Below, piece by piece: positions 53,920 through 63,090 of a DNA stretch of 64,000 nt. The DNA comes from Haloglycomyces albus DSM 45210. Its GTDB lineage: Bacteria; Actinomycetota; Actinomycetes; Mycobacteriales; Micromonosporaceae. Positions within the stretch are counted from its first letter, which is position 1. Every line of letters starts with the position of its first letter. The stretch is taken from the NCBI RefSeq assembly GCF_000527155.1, contig NZ_AZUQ01000001.1, positions 1,609,615 to 1,673,614 of the forward strand. Reading direction: 5' to 3'. A model generated the notes under the pieces. That model did no database searches. It was not told the DNA's origin and saw only the letters and a program-made list of their open reading frames with translations. The translations under genes were made by a program, and so were the position numbers.

Positions 53920-55098
53920 TTATGCCTCCTCATTGGCGAGCGCGGCGGCCTTGTCGGCCGCGGCGTCCATGGTGTCTACTTGAGTGACCAACGGGTGGTT
54001 GGCGTTGGTGAGGATTTCGCGGCCCTGTTCGGCGTTGTTGCCGTCGAGACGCACGACCAGCGGTTTGTTGACGTCTTCACCGCGGTCGGCCAGCATGTGG
54101 AGGGCCTCGATGATGCCGTTGGCCACTTCGTCGCAAGCGGTGATACCACCGAAGACGTTGACGAATACGCTCTTGACCTGCGGGTCGGACAGGACCACTT
54201 CGAGGCCGTTGGCCATGACGGACGCGGAGGCGCCGCCGCCGATGTCGAGGAAGTTGGCCGGCTTGACGTTGTTGTGCTTTTCACCGGCGTAGGCGACGAC
54301 GTCGAGGGTCGACATGACGAGGCCGGCACCGTTTCCGATGATGCCCACTTCGCCGTCGAGTTTGACGTAGTTGAGTCCGGCTTCCTGGGCTTTCTGCTCC
54401 AGCGGGTCGACGGCGCTCTTGTCTTCGAACTCCGCGTTCTCGCTGTGGCGGAAGGTCGCGTTGTCGTCCAGAGTGACCTTGGCGTCCAGGGCGAGGACTT
54501 TGCCTTCCGGCGTCTGCACCAGCGGGTTGACTTCGACCAGGTTGGCGTCTTCGGCGACGAAGGCGTCCCAGAGTTTGACGAAGGTGTCGATCAGCTGATC
54601 GCGCAGTTCAGCGGGGAATCCGGCCTTGTCGACGATCTCACCGGCGATGTCGGGGGTAACCCCCACTCCGGCGTCGATCGGAGTCTTGACGACCTTCTCG
54701 GGGGTCTTTTCGGCGACCTCTTCGATTTCCACGCCGCCTTCGGTGGAGGCGATGCAGAGGAAGGTGCGATTGGCCCGGTCGAGGAGGTAGGAGAAGTAGT
54801 ATTCCTCCGCGATGTCGGCGGTCACGGTCAACATGACTTTTTCGACCGTGTGGCCTTTGATGTCCATGCCAAGGATGTTCTGGGAGTGTTCCTTGGCTTC
54901 GGCGACGTTGTCGGCCAGCTTGACACCACCGGCTTTACCGCGGCCTCCGACTTTGACTTGTGCTTTTACGACCACCCGGTCGCCGAGCGAGTCGGCGAGT
55001 TTTTCGGCTTCTTCCGGGGTGGTGGCCACGCCGCCGTTTAGCACCGGCACATTGTGACGGGCAAAAAGGGCGCGACCTTGGTATTCATACAGATCCAC
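53920..55098 (-). CDS. sucC: Succinyl-CoA synthetase beta subunit
   Basis: The 392-residue subunit has an ATP-grasp domain ([21 protein letters not shown]) and a C-terminal domain with [21 protein letters not shown] and [17 protein letters not shown]. The GTG at 55098 gives the family N-terminus [19 protein letters not shown] and normal length. An in-frame extension to 55452 would run through the three hairpins and is rejected. The 5' region is long and structured. Confidence 0.96.
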   Translation of the reverse strand: MDLYEYQGRALFARHNVPVLNGGVATTPEEAEKLADSLGDRVVVKAQVKVGGRGKAGGVKLADNVAEAKEHSQNILGMDIKGHTVEKVMLTVTADIAEEYYFSYLLDRANRTFLCIASTEGGVEIEEVAEKTPEKVVKTPIDAGVGVTPDIAGEIVDKAGFPAELRDQLIDTFVKLWDAFVAEDANLVEVNPLVQTPEGKVLALDAKVTLDDNATFRHSENAEFEDKSAVDPLEQKAQEAGLNYVKLDGEVGIIGNGAGLVMSTLDVVAYAGEKHNNVKPANFLDIGGGASASVMANGLEVVLSDPQVKSVFVNVFGGITACDEVANGIIEALHMLADRGEDVNKPLVVRLDGNNAEQGREILTNANHPLVTQVDTMDAAADKAAALANEEA

Positions 55099-55430
55099 TG
55101 TAGAGTCCGCTCCACTCGGTTGTCTTCTTCGACCTGACCGCCTCGGTTGAGACAGTCGGAGGCCGTCCCTGGGCTCACCGGCGTCGGCGAGGTTTCCGAC
55201 CTGTCGGCCACCAGTGGCGAGACAGCCTATTTTTGCAGCGTAACCCTTGCAATAAAACCGCTGGTGAGGGGTTGGGTTCGGTGTGACTCGTTCGCGTTGG
55301 AGCGGCGGAAAAACATGTGATCTGGGAGGCAGTGCCGTGGAGTTTCGGCTGGAAGGGGCGTCGAGATCGTCGCTTTGAAGTGACCGTGGAGAGGCGAGCC
55401 GGAACGGCGATGAGTACTGAAACGTAAGGC

Positions 55431-55549
55431 GGGGGTTGGACGTACCCCTCAAACGTCCAACCCCCTTTTAACAGGCTTGAGCACACCCCTCAAATGCTCA
55501 AGCCCAATAGCACGATGCCATATCGCCACCCCTCATTCGATAGGGCATC
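55431..55549. ncRNA. Three tandem hairpins with identical ACCCCTCA loops (candidate sRNA or leader)
   Basis: Hairpin 1 pairs GGGGGTTGGACG (55431-55442) with 55454-55465. Hairpin 2 pairs GGCTTGAGC (55474-55482) with 55496-55504. Hairpin 3 pairs GATGCCATATCG (55514-55525) with 55538-55549 with one mismatch. Stem sequences differ completely, yet each loop contains ACCCCTCA (55444, 55485 and 55528). Read on the plus strand the loops are C-rich, reminiscent of the actinobacterial 6C RNA; on the minus strand they present TGAGGGGT and would be in the sucCD leader. The direction of transcription is not resolved. Confidence 0.6.
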
Positions 55550-55772
55550 GGCGTATTGTGGTCCAGCTCAATCTTTCGACCAATCGTTTGAAACGGGTCG
55601 GTGACCCCGATCGGCGCGGATTGAACCTTCGCACTGGATATATGAATAAAGTCTTGTGTTATGTGATGTCTATCCAATAGAACGAGGTGGTCCCCGCTGC
55701 GGTTACGGGGGTGGCGGGCTTTTAGGAGAAATTTTTTTCGATGTTGGAGGCGTCGCGATTCGACATGGAAAA

Positions 55773-55806
55773 GGCCCAGGTCCCCGCATGCGATGGGACC
55801 TGGGCC
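55773..55806 (-). terminator. Terminator of the B12-binding protein gene
   Basis: GGCCCAGGTCCC at 55773-55784 pairs exactly with 55795-55806, with TTTT beyond it on the minus strand (55769-55772). Confidence 0.85.
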
Positions 55807-55833
55807 GTATTCGGGTCAGGTGGTCGGAACCGG

Positions 55834-56256
55834 CTAGGCGACGGTGGATTTTCCCACGTTGTCGCGTACCCAGGAACCGATCTCGGTAGTGGTGGCGCCA
55901 GGGCCGAAGATCTTGGCGACCCCGTCGGCCTCCAAAGCATCAGCGTCCTGTTCAGGAATGATGCCGCCGCCGAAGACGGTGATGTCGGCCGCGTTCTGCT
56001 CCTGCAACAGAGAGATAACGCGCGGGAAAAGGGTCATGTGCGCGCCGGAAAGGATGCTGAGCCCAATGGCGTCGGCGTCCTCTGACAGGGCGGTGGCGAC
56101 CACCTGCTCCGGTGAATTGTGCAGACCGGTGTAAATCACCTCCATGCCGGCATCGCGCAGGGCTCGGGCGACGACTTTCGCTCCTCTGTCGTGGCCGTCG
56201 AGACCGACCTTCGCTACGACTACGCGAATGGGAGTTTGCGGTGACTCCTCATTCAT
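55834..56256 (-). CDS. Free-standing cobalamin-binding domain protein (methylmalonyl-CoA mutase C-terminal type)
   Basis: The 140-residue protein consists of a single B12-binding Rossmann-like domain with the DxHxxG motif in [18 protein letters not shown] and GGGIIPEQD. In methylmalonyl-CoA and related mutases this domain is the C-terminal part or a separate small subunit. No large mutase subunit is present in the window. It probably pairs with a catalytic subunit encoded elsewhere or serves as a B12-dependent sensor. The domain is complete. Confidence 0.88.
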   Translation of the reverse strand: MNEESPQTPIRVVVAKVGLDGHDRGAKVVARALRDAGMEVIYTGLHNSPEQVVATALSEDADAIGLSILSGAHMTLFPRVISLLQEQNAADITVFGGGIIPEQDADALEADGVAKIFGPGATTTEIGSWVRDNVGKSTVA

Positions 56257-56382
56257 TACGGCACCTCCTTGTGCGGACTTGTGCTAAATCGGGTGGGTGG
56301 CAGAGGGCGACTTTCGTCGCCGACGCCCAGCGGTTCGCGAGCCGGGTTGCGGCCCGTGATCGCATTCCCCTATGTAGTGATT

Positions 56383-57420
56383 CTAATGACCGTACGGCTG
56401 CTGCGGGGGCGGAGGTGGTGGTACCGCGCCGTTGGGAGGCGCAGCCCCAGGTGGTTGGCCGTACGAGGGTCCGGGTGGTCCGGGCTGTCCGGGTGCCTGA
56501 GGCGGCGGCATGGTTCCCTGCCCGGGAGGGGGCATCGCGCCCTGTCCGGGAGGCGGCATTCCACCACCGGCCATGGTACTCATCGACGGAGGTGCCCCGT
56601 TGAACCAGTTACGGCTGGCTTTATTGGAAAACAGGAGGTAGAAAGCCCAGCCGGTGGCCCCCATGATTCCCAGAATGGACATCAACCAGAGGAAGACCAA
56701 ACCGCCGGGAAAGAAATCACTGAAGTTGAGGATGTGAAAGACCTGCTGCAATCCGATGAGTGCGTGAGCACCCAAGGCACCCACCGCGCCTTGACGGGTT
56801 TTCTTGGTCGACAGCATGCCGCGTGGCAGGACGAAACCGATGCCGACAACCATAAGAGAAAGCAACAGGTAGACGATGCTGAAAGAGGAAAACACGTCGT
56901 ACTGTGCGAAGAAGATGAGTGCGGTGAAACCGAACAACGTCCCCGCAGCCCCGGCGATCAGGTTGAACATCCCCACCTTCTTCAGGGTCTCCTCCGGTCC
57001 GGTTCCCATTGGCGCGCCCATGGGCGGCTGCATTTGTCCCGGCGGTGGAGGCATCTGTCCGGGTGGCATACCGCCGGGCGGTGGACCTCCGACGGGAGGC
57101 TGCCCCGGCTGTTGCGGCGGAGCCTGAGGCATGCCGCCGGGCTGACCGGCCGGACCACCAGGTGGGGGCGACATTCCCGGAGGTTGCTGAGGGGGAAGGC
57201 CCTGCGGATTGGACGGTCCGGTGGGATTGCCCAAGGGGGACGGCGGTGGCGGAGGAGGTGCGCCGTCGGACGACCCGCCACCCTGAGCGGGGCGGATCTT
57301 CATGGTCGAATCGGAGACGTCGTCACCCGCCGACGGAGCGGCCGGTGTGTTGCCGCCGCCGGGCCTGAGCTTGAACGTGCCTCCGTCTTCCTCTTCATTG
57401 CCATTGTCTGGTTGGCTCAT
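56383..57420 (-). CDS. Pro/Gly/Gln-rich membrane protein of unknown function
   Basis: The 345-residue protein has a low-complexity N-terminus of about 135 residues (repeats such as PPGGM and PPPPGQMQPP), four membrane segments (MFNLIAGAAGTLFGFTALIFF, IVYLLLSLMVVGIGFVL and two more) and a second Pro/Gly tail with MPPPGQG repeats. The segment TFKLRP appears near the N-terminus and as TMKIRP 30 residues later. Proline-rich flanks often bind partner domains; the function is unknown. The ATG at 57420 is preferred. Confidence 0.75.
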   Translation of the reverse strand: MSQPDNGNEEEDGGTFKLRPGGGNTPAAPSAGDDVSDSTMKIRPAQGGGSSDGAPPPPPPSPLGNPTGPSNPQGLPPQQPPGMSPPPGGPAGQPGGMPQAPPQQPGQPPVGGPPPGGMPPGQMPPPPGQMQPPMGAPMGTGPEETLKKVGMFNLIAGAAGTLFGFTALIFFAQYDVFSSFSIVYLLLSLMVVGIGFVLPRGMLSTKKTRQGAVGALGAHALIGLQQVFHILNFSDFFPGGLVFLWLMSILGIMGATGWAFYLLFSNKASRNWFNGAPPSMSTMAGGGMPPPGQGAMPPPGQGTMPPPQAPGQPGPPGPSYGQPPGAAPPNGAVPPPPPPQQPYGH

Positions 57421-57583
57421 GATGTGCTGATTCTCCAAGCCGGTTGACGAACAGGTAGGTACGAACGCCTTGTACTCGCTCAAACACCATGTGGCGTAGA
57501 GTGTTCACGACGTCTCATTTCAGTTTACCGGGCCCCGTCATATCTTGCCGACCTCAGTCCGGGGTAGGCAACCCTCTCACGCG

Positions 57584-58126
57584 TCACTCGGCGCCGTCCG
57601 CGGACGTCTCCCCGTAACACGGTGGGCCCCACAGACCGAGCTCCTCCGAACGCGCCGCACCCTCGGCCGCCTGAAGTACATTATGGAGAGACACCGGGTT
57701 GTCCGGAATGTGGTAATACCGAGCCATACCGTCGCTGACCGCCTGCACCGAATAATTCATATTGTCGTCGGTGACAAGATAAGCCAACAGGCGATCGTAC
57801 TGATCGTATTCATCGTGACCGGGGTCGGTGAACACATGAACCGTTTGATCGGCCAAGAGCTCACCGGCATACTCGGCCGCCTCCGGCCCCCAACACTCCT
57901 CGTCGCGATACCCCTCGACCTCAGGCGTATCGATTCCCAAGACCCGCACGGTCACCTCCTCACCGTCCAATTCCACCCGGACGGTGTCCCCGTCGATCAC
58001 CGACTCGATCGTCGTCGTAGCCAGAAGATCGCCCGGGTAATCCACGCTCGGCGGCGACTCGCCATCCCCACATCCACCCACAAGAAGGACCGTCGCGACG
58101 GCGGCGGGAAATAGTTTAGTGCCCAT
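57584..58126 (-). CDS. Thermonuclease-like (SNase fold) lipoprotein
   Basis: The 180-residue protein has a lipoprotein signal ending VGGC and one staphylococcal-nuclease-like domain: ESVIDGDTVRVELDGEEVTVRVLGIDTPE contains the metal-binding Asp and catalytic Arg and Glu, and YDRLLAYL the second Arg. It could cleave extracellular nucleic acid at the cell surface. Start at 58126 (MGTKLF) is preferred. It is divergent from the PerM-like gene. Confidence 0.85.
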   Translation of the reverse strand: MGTKLFPAAVATVLLVGGCGDGESPPSVDYPGDLLATTTIESVIDGDTVRVELDGEEVTVRVLGIDTPEVEGYRDEECWGPEAAEYAGELLADQTVHVFTDPGHDEYDQYDRLLAYLVTDDNMNYSVQAVSDGMARYYHIPDNPVSLHNVLQAAEGAARSEELGLWGPPCYGETSADGAE

Positions 58127-58167
58127 ACGTGTCAACACACCGTCGACGTTATGCCAAACTCAAAAAC

Positions 58168-59460
58168 GTGGACGAGCATACAAGTCAAACGTCACTCGAC
58201 TCACCGGAAACCGAAGCGGAGGCGCCCCGGCCGCGCCGTCCCGCGCCGCCCAGCAGAATCTCCCTCCTGCTGAGCTCCGCCCTGGCCACCAGCGGCTGGG
58301 CCACCATGGCCGTACTGTCGCCGCTTACACTCCTCACCGTCGTCCTCTGGGCGGTCAGCAACCGAGCCGGCAGCGCACTCGACGTCGTGTCACTCGCGCT
58401 AGGAACGTGGGTATCGGCTCACGCCACCCACATGACGGTAGCCGGACTGCCGTTGACCGTACCGCCACTACTACTAACCGTCCTCTGTGTCTGGAGAATC
58501 GGCAAGGCCGCCGCCGCGACCACACGCACCATCGGACCCCATAACTCCGCGGCCGTCCGCGCCGGAGCCGGAGCGGTCTCACTCGTCTACTTCTGCCTGT
58601 ACACCGCCGCCGTACTGACCGCCCAATTCGGTCCCTTCGAATTCCATCTTGCCCACACCCTCATCGGCGGTGCCGTCGTTATCGTCGTCTCCGCGGCCAT
58701 CGGAGCCAACACCGCTCTGGGACACCCACCCTGGATGGAGGTCTCCGCCTGGATGCGGCGGGCCTTCCGCACCGGAGCCCTTACCACCTTGAGCCTACTG
58801 GCGGTATCCGCTCTCGCCGTCGGCGTTTCGTTCGCACTCCGAACCGAAGAGACGGCCGACATCGTCGCGTACTACGGCGATCAAGGCTGGATCACCGTGC
58901 TTCTCAGCCTGCTGTATCTCCCCAACCTGATGATCTGGGCGCTCGCTTACCTGGTGGGTGCCGGTTTTTCGGTGGGGACCGACACCGCCGTCCAGATCGG
59001 AATGGTCGAAGCGGGGGCACTCCCCGCCGTCCCCCTGTTCGGGGCCGTGCCGGTCGAGCCGCTTCCGGACTGGGGTACCGCTATTGTCGCCTTCCCGCTG
59101 TTGTTGTCCATGGTGTGGGGAGTCATGCTGACGTATCGTTCACCCGATCTCCGATTGGCCCGAGTCATGTTCGCCGCCTGCGCGGCCGCCCTGTGGGCAA
59201 CGTTGTTCCTCATGGGACTGTCCTGGTTGTCGTCCGGCGCGATGGGGAGCGAACGGCTCTCCGATATGGGAGCCGATCCGGTCGACGTCGGTCTCATCGG
59301 TGGGACGCAGATCCTGCTCGGCATGGTGGGGGCGTCCATGCTGGGCCGTCTGTTCGCCGTGCAACGTCAGGCCGTACGCCATGACGTCGTGCGCGCCGAC
59401 ACGGTTCCGATTCCCGAACAGACCGTCACCGTCGACGAAGAGTTAGATTGGGACCCGTGA
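58168..59460 (+). CDS. DUF6350 membrane protein (PerM-like)
   Basis: The roughly 430-residue protein has about ten membrane segments and matches the actinobacterial DUF6350 family that precedes purN. Its M. tuberculosis counterpart Rv0955 (PerM) stabilises the divisome protein FtsB. Segments HLAHTLIGGAVVIVVSAAIGANTALG and LNLP-type loops recur, and the C-terminus is acidic. The start is uncertain: GTG at 58168 or GTG at 58129, neither with a good ribosome site. The stop overlaps the purN start by 4 bases (GTGA). Confidence 0.8.
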   Translation: MDEHTSQTSLDSPETEAEAPRPRRPAPPSRISLLLSSALATSGWATMAVLSPLTLLTVVLWAVSNRAGSALDVVSLALGTWVSAHATHMTVAGLPLTVPPLLLTVLCVWRIGKAAAATTRTIGPHNSAAVRAGAGAVSLVYFCLYTAAVLTAQFGPFEFHLAHTLIGGAVVIVVSAAIGANTALGHPPWMEVSAWMRRAFRTGALTTLSLLAVSALAVGVSFALRTEETADIVAYYGDQGWITVLLSLLYLPNLMIWALAYLVGAGFSVGTDTAVQIGMVEAGALPAVPLFGAVPVEPLPDWGTAIVAFPLLLSMVWGVMLTYRSPDLRLARVMFAACAAALWATLFLMGLSWLSSGAMGSERLSDMGADPVDVGLIGGTQILLGMVGASMLGRLFAVQRQAVRHDVVRADTVPIPEQTVTVDEELDWDP

Positions 59461-60092
59461 CTCATGAGCGATCCCACAGTCCCAAACGCGTCGTCGTGCT
59501 CCTGTCCGGTTCCGGCTCCAATCTGCAGGCCCTGCTGGATGCCGCCTCCGACCCCGACTACGGCGTCGAGGTGGTGGCCGTGGGCGCCGATCGTGGCGGA
59601 ACCTATGGCGTGAAACGCGCCGAACGCGCCGGAGTGCCGACCTTTGTACGACGGCTGCGGGACTTCGACGATCGCCAGGAGTGGGACCGGTCATTGGCCG
59701 ACACGATCGCGGACTATGAACCCGACCTGGTGGTATCGGCGGGATTTCTCAAACTGTTCGGCCCGATCATGTTGAACACCTTCCCCGGACGTGTCGTCAA
59801 TACGCACAACTCCCTCCTACCGGCCTTCCCCGGCATGCACGGACCGCGCGACGCGTTCAACTCCGGGGTGAAACTGGCAGGAGCGACCCTGTTCTTCTGC
59901 GACCCCGGAGTGGACACCGGAGCGATCATCGCGCAGGTCGCCGTCCCGGTACTGGACGACGACTCGGTGGAGACGCTGACCGAGCGAATCAAGGAGGCCG
60001 AGCGTGACCAACTCGTCGAATGCGTGGGTCGTATGATGCGCGACGGTTGGACGGTGGAAGGCCGTCGGGTGCGGCTCGGAGCGTCGTCCTGA
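59457..60092 (+). CDS. purN: Phosphoribosylglycinamide formyltransferase
   Basis: The 211-residue enzyme transfers a formyl group from 10-formyltetrahydrofolate to GAR in purine synthesis. VVLLSGSGSNLQALLDA binds the substrate phosphate, NTHNSLLPAFPGMHG contains the catalytic Asn and His, and CDPGVDTGAII the catalytic Asp. The GTG start is in a GTGA overlap with the preceding gene, so translation is coupled. Confidence 0.96.
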   Translation: MTHERSHSPKRVVVLLSGSGSNLQALLDAASDPDYGVEVVAVGADRGGTYGVKRAERAGVPTFVRRLRDFDDRQEWDRSLADTIADYEPDLVVSAGFLKLFGPIMLNTFPGRVVNTHNSLLPAFPGMHGPRDAFNSGVKLAGATLFFCDPGVDTGAIIAQVAVPVLDDDSVETLTERIKEAERDQLVECVGRMMRDGWTVEGRRVRLGASS

Positions 60093-60253
60093 TTGGTAGG
60101 ACATTTGGGAACGCCTTGAACGCGAGGGCAATCCGCCTGCGCGGGACGGTGAGATTGAACCTCCCTCTCCGCGCGTGTTAGCCTGGAGGCGTCGCAACTG
60201 GCGGTGATCGTCCGCGCTAGGGCCCCGTGACATACGGACCGGGCAGCTCGTTG

Positions 60254-60355
60254 TTGAGTGGGGTCGTCGGAACGATCTGTGAGTGGAACAACCACTGGGG
60301 AGCGGCACTGCTGAACCAAATTACTGCGGTCGGACGCCTGGGTCGCAGTCTTTTT
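60254..60355 (+). promoter_or_regulatory. ZTP (pfl-type) riboswitch with intrinsic terminator
   Basis: Upstream of purH, AGTGG/CCACT (60282-60296) form a short hairpin leading into the conserved GGGGAGCGGC, and about 40 bases later the conserved GCCTGGG (60336-60342) occurs. These are the two halves of the ZTP riboswitch core known before purH and folate genes. ACTGCG (60323-60328) and CGCAGT (60344-60349) form a terminator stem followed by CTTTTT that encloses the second core half, so ligand binding would compete with termination. The ligand ZMP is the PurH substrate. Confidence 0.8.
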
Positions 60356-60405
60356 GAGCGAGCGAATCGCCTTCGAAGTGAAGGTGCCTCACAGAAAGCA
60401 GTGCG

Positions 60406-61989
<1,584 letters not shown>

Positions 61990-62095
61990 CACGGTGGTCG
62001 CCTCGTTAACGGCGACGATGCCGACCGGTCGATGTCATTCTGCCGCGCGGCGTCGAATCGGCGTGGCACGCCCGTCAGTGTGCCACGCTGTCCAC

Positions 62096-62503
62096 ATGCT
62101 TCACGGTTTTAAGAACTTCCTGCTGCGTGGAAACGTTGTGGAACTGGCCGTCGCCGTGGTGATGGGGGCGGCCCTGACCGCATTGGTGTCGGCCTTCGGA
62201 GACGCCTTCCTCCTGCCGCTGATTACCTTGGTGACCGGCGGTGGTGAGGCGGGTGGAAGTTTCTCGATCAACGGTACCGAATTCGCCTACGGAATCTTCC
62301 TCAGCCAGGTCATCGTCTTCATCCTCACCGCGGCCGCCGTATACTTCGTCGTCGTGGTCCCGTTCAACAAGGCCCGGGAACGTTTCGTCACGAAGTCCGA
62401 GGAGACGGTGCTTCCCGATCCGCAGTTGGAAGTGCTGACCGAAATTCGCGACCTCCTGCGTGAACGCGGCCAGGCGAACTCCCCGAACGGCGACGACGCG
62501 TAA
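62096..62503 (+). CDS. mscL: Large-conductance mechanosensitive channel
   Basis: The 135-residue channel protein opens on membrane tension to release solutes in hypo-osmotic shock. FKNFLLRGNVVELAVAVVMGAALTALVSAFGDAFLLPLI is the conserved N-terminal helix and pore-lining TM1; TM2 is IFLSQVIVFILTAAAVYFVVVVPFN, followed by the cytoplasmic helix LEVLTEIRDLL. The in-frame extension upstream of 62096 is not coding-like. Confidence 0.95.
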   Translation: MLHGFKNFLLRGNVVELAVAVVMGAALTALVSAFGDAFLLPLITLVTGGGEAGGSFSINGTEFAYGIFLSQVIVFILTAAAVYFVVVVPFNKARERFVTKSEETVLPDPQLEVLTEIRDLLRERGQANSPNGDDA

Positions 62504-62518
62504 CGTTCCCGGAATCGG

Positions 62519-63064
62519 TCAGGAATCGACCTTCGGTTCCCAGACCATTTCGGCCCCGCGTGTTCCGACCTCGAAGAGCATCCAGCCCGCGAGGAGGATC
62601 AAGGCCAGCGTAATGAGGCCGAGCATGAACATGATGAGCTTGCGGCCTTTGGCGGCCGGGTCGCCGGTCTCTTTCGGCTCGCTCTCACTTTCGGGAGTTT
62701 CCGGCGATGTCGCCGGCAGGTTGTTGCGGCGAACCCGGTCAAGGGTGGCAAAGAGCCACCAGATCGGAATCAGACCGACGAGTACCCAGAACAATCGGTT
62801 ACCCCAGTCGCTGTGGGCTTGGATCGGATCGCTCCACTCTCCCGGTGACGGGCTGAGAAAGTCGGCCAGGTCGCCACCGCTCCAGATGGCGAGGAATACG
62901 CTCGCCGGAGCCAGCAGGGTCAACGTCGCGACCAGCCATCCGATCCGGCGACGCACCGGAGGAATGAACAGGTACAGCAGTCCCAGTACCAGCAGGATCG
63001 GTACCAAGACGATCGGTATGTGAACAGCCAAGGCATGTATGGGCAAATCCAGGACGGTAGTCAT
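62519..63064 (-). CDS. DUF2231-like membrane protein
   Basis: The 181-residue protein has LPIHALAVHIPIVLVPILLVLG, the DUF2231 signature with two His in a membrane helix, and four membrane segments in all. The two His could bind heme or metal in this family, which is inference. The C-terminal half has an acidic linker (ESESEPKETGDPAAK). It starts at the ATG at 63064 and ends 16 bases from the convergent mscL stop. Confidence 0.75.
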   Translation of the reverse strand: MTTVLDLPIHALAVHIPIVLVPILLVLGLLYLFIPPVRRRIGWLVATLTLLAPASVFLAIWSGGDLADFLSPSPGEWSDPIQAHSDWGNRLFWVLVGLIPIWWLFATLDRVRRNNLPATSPETPESESEPKETGDPAAKGRKLIMFMLGLITLALILLAGWMLFEVGTRGAEMVWEPKVDS

Positions 63065-63090
63065 GTCTTCAGCATACTTGTGGAAAACCC

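Larger units (their letters stand above)
55099..55833. other. Long intergenic region with structured RNA candidates
   Basis: No gene is supported in these 735 bases. It holds three successive hairpins with a shared loop sequence (55431-55549), a weaker hairpin followed by CTTTT (55693-55722) and the terminator of the B12-binding protein gene (55773-55806). The part nearest sucC (55099-55430) shows nothing obvious. Confidence 0.6.

Noticed and set aside
53980-55041. 353-residue frame on the plus strand
   Set aside because: Antisense of sucC, low-complexity Val/Asp/Gly composition typical of such shadows.
55099-55452. N-terminal extension of SucC
   Set aside because: The family N-terminus begins at the GTG at 55098 and the extension reads through part of the hairpin region with unrelated sequence.
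55693-55722. Weak hairpin followed by CTTTT as terminator of the triple-hairpin RNA
   Set aside because: The stem is only five base pairs with a long interior, too weak to call.
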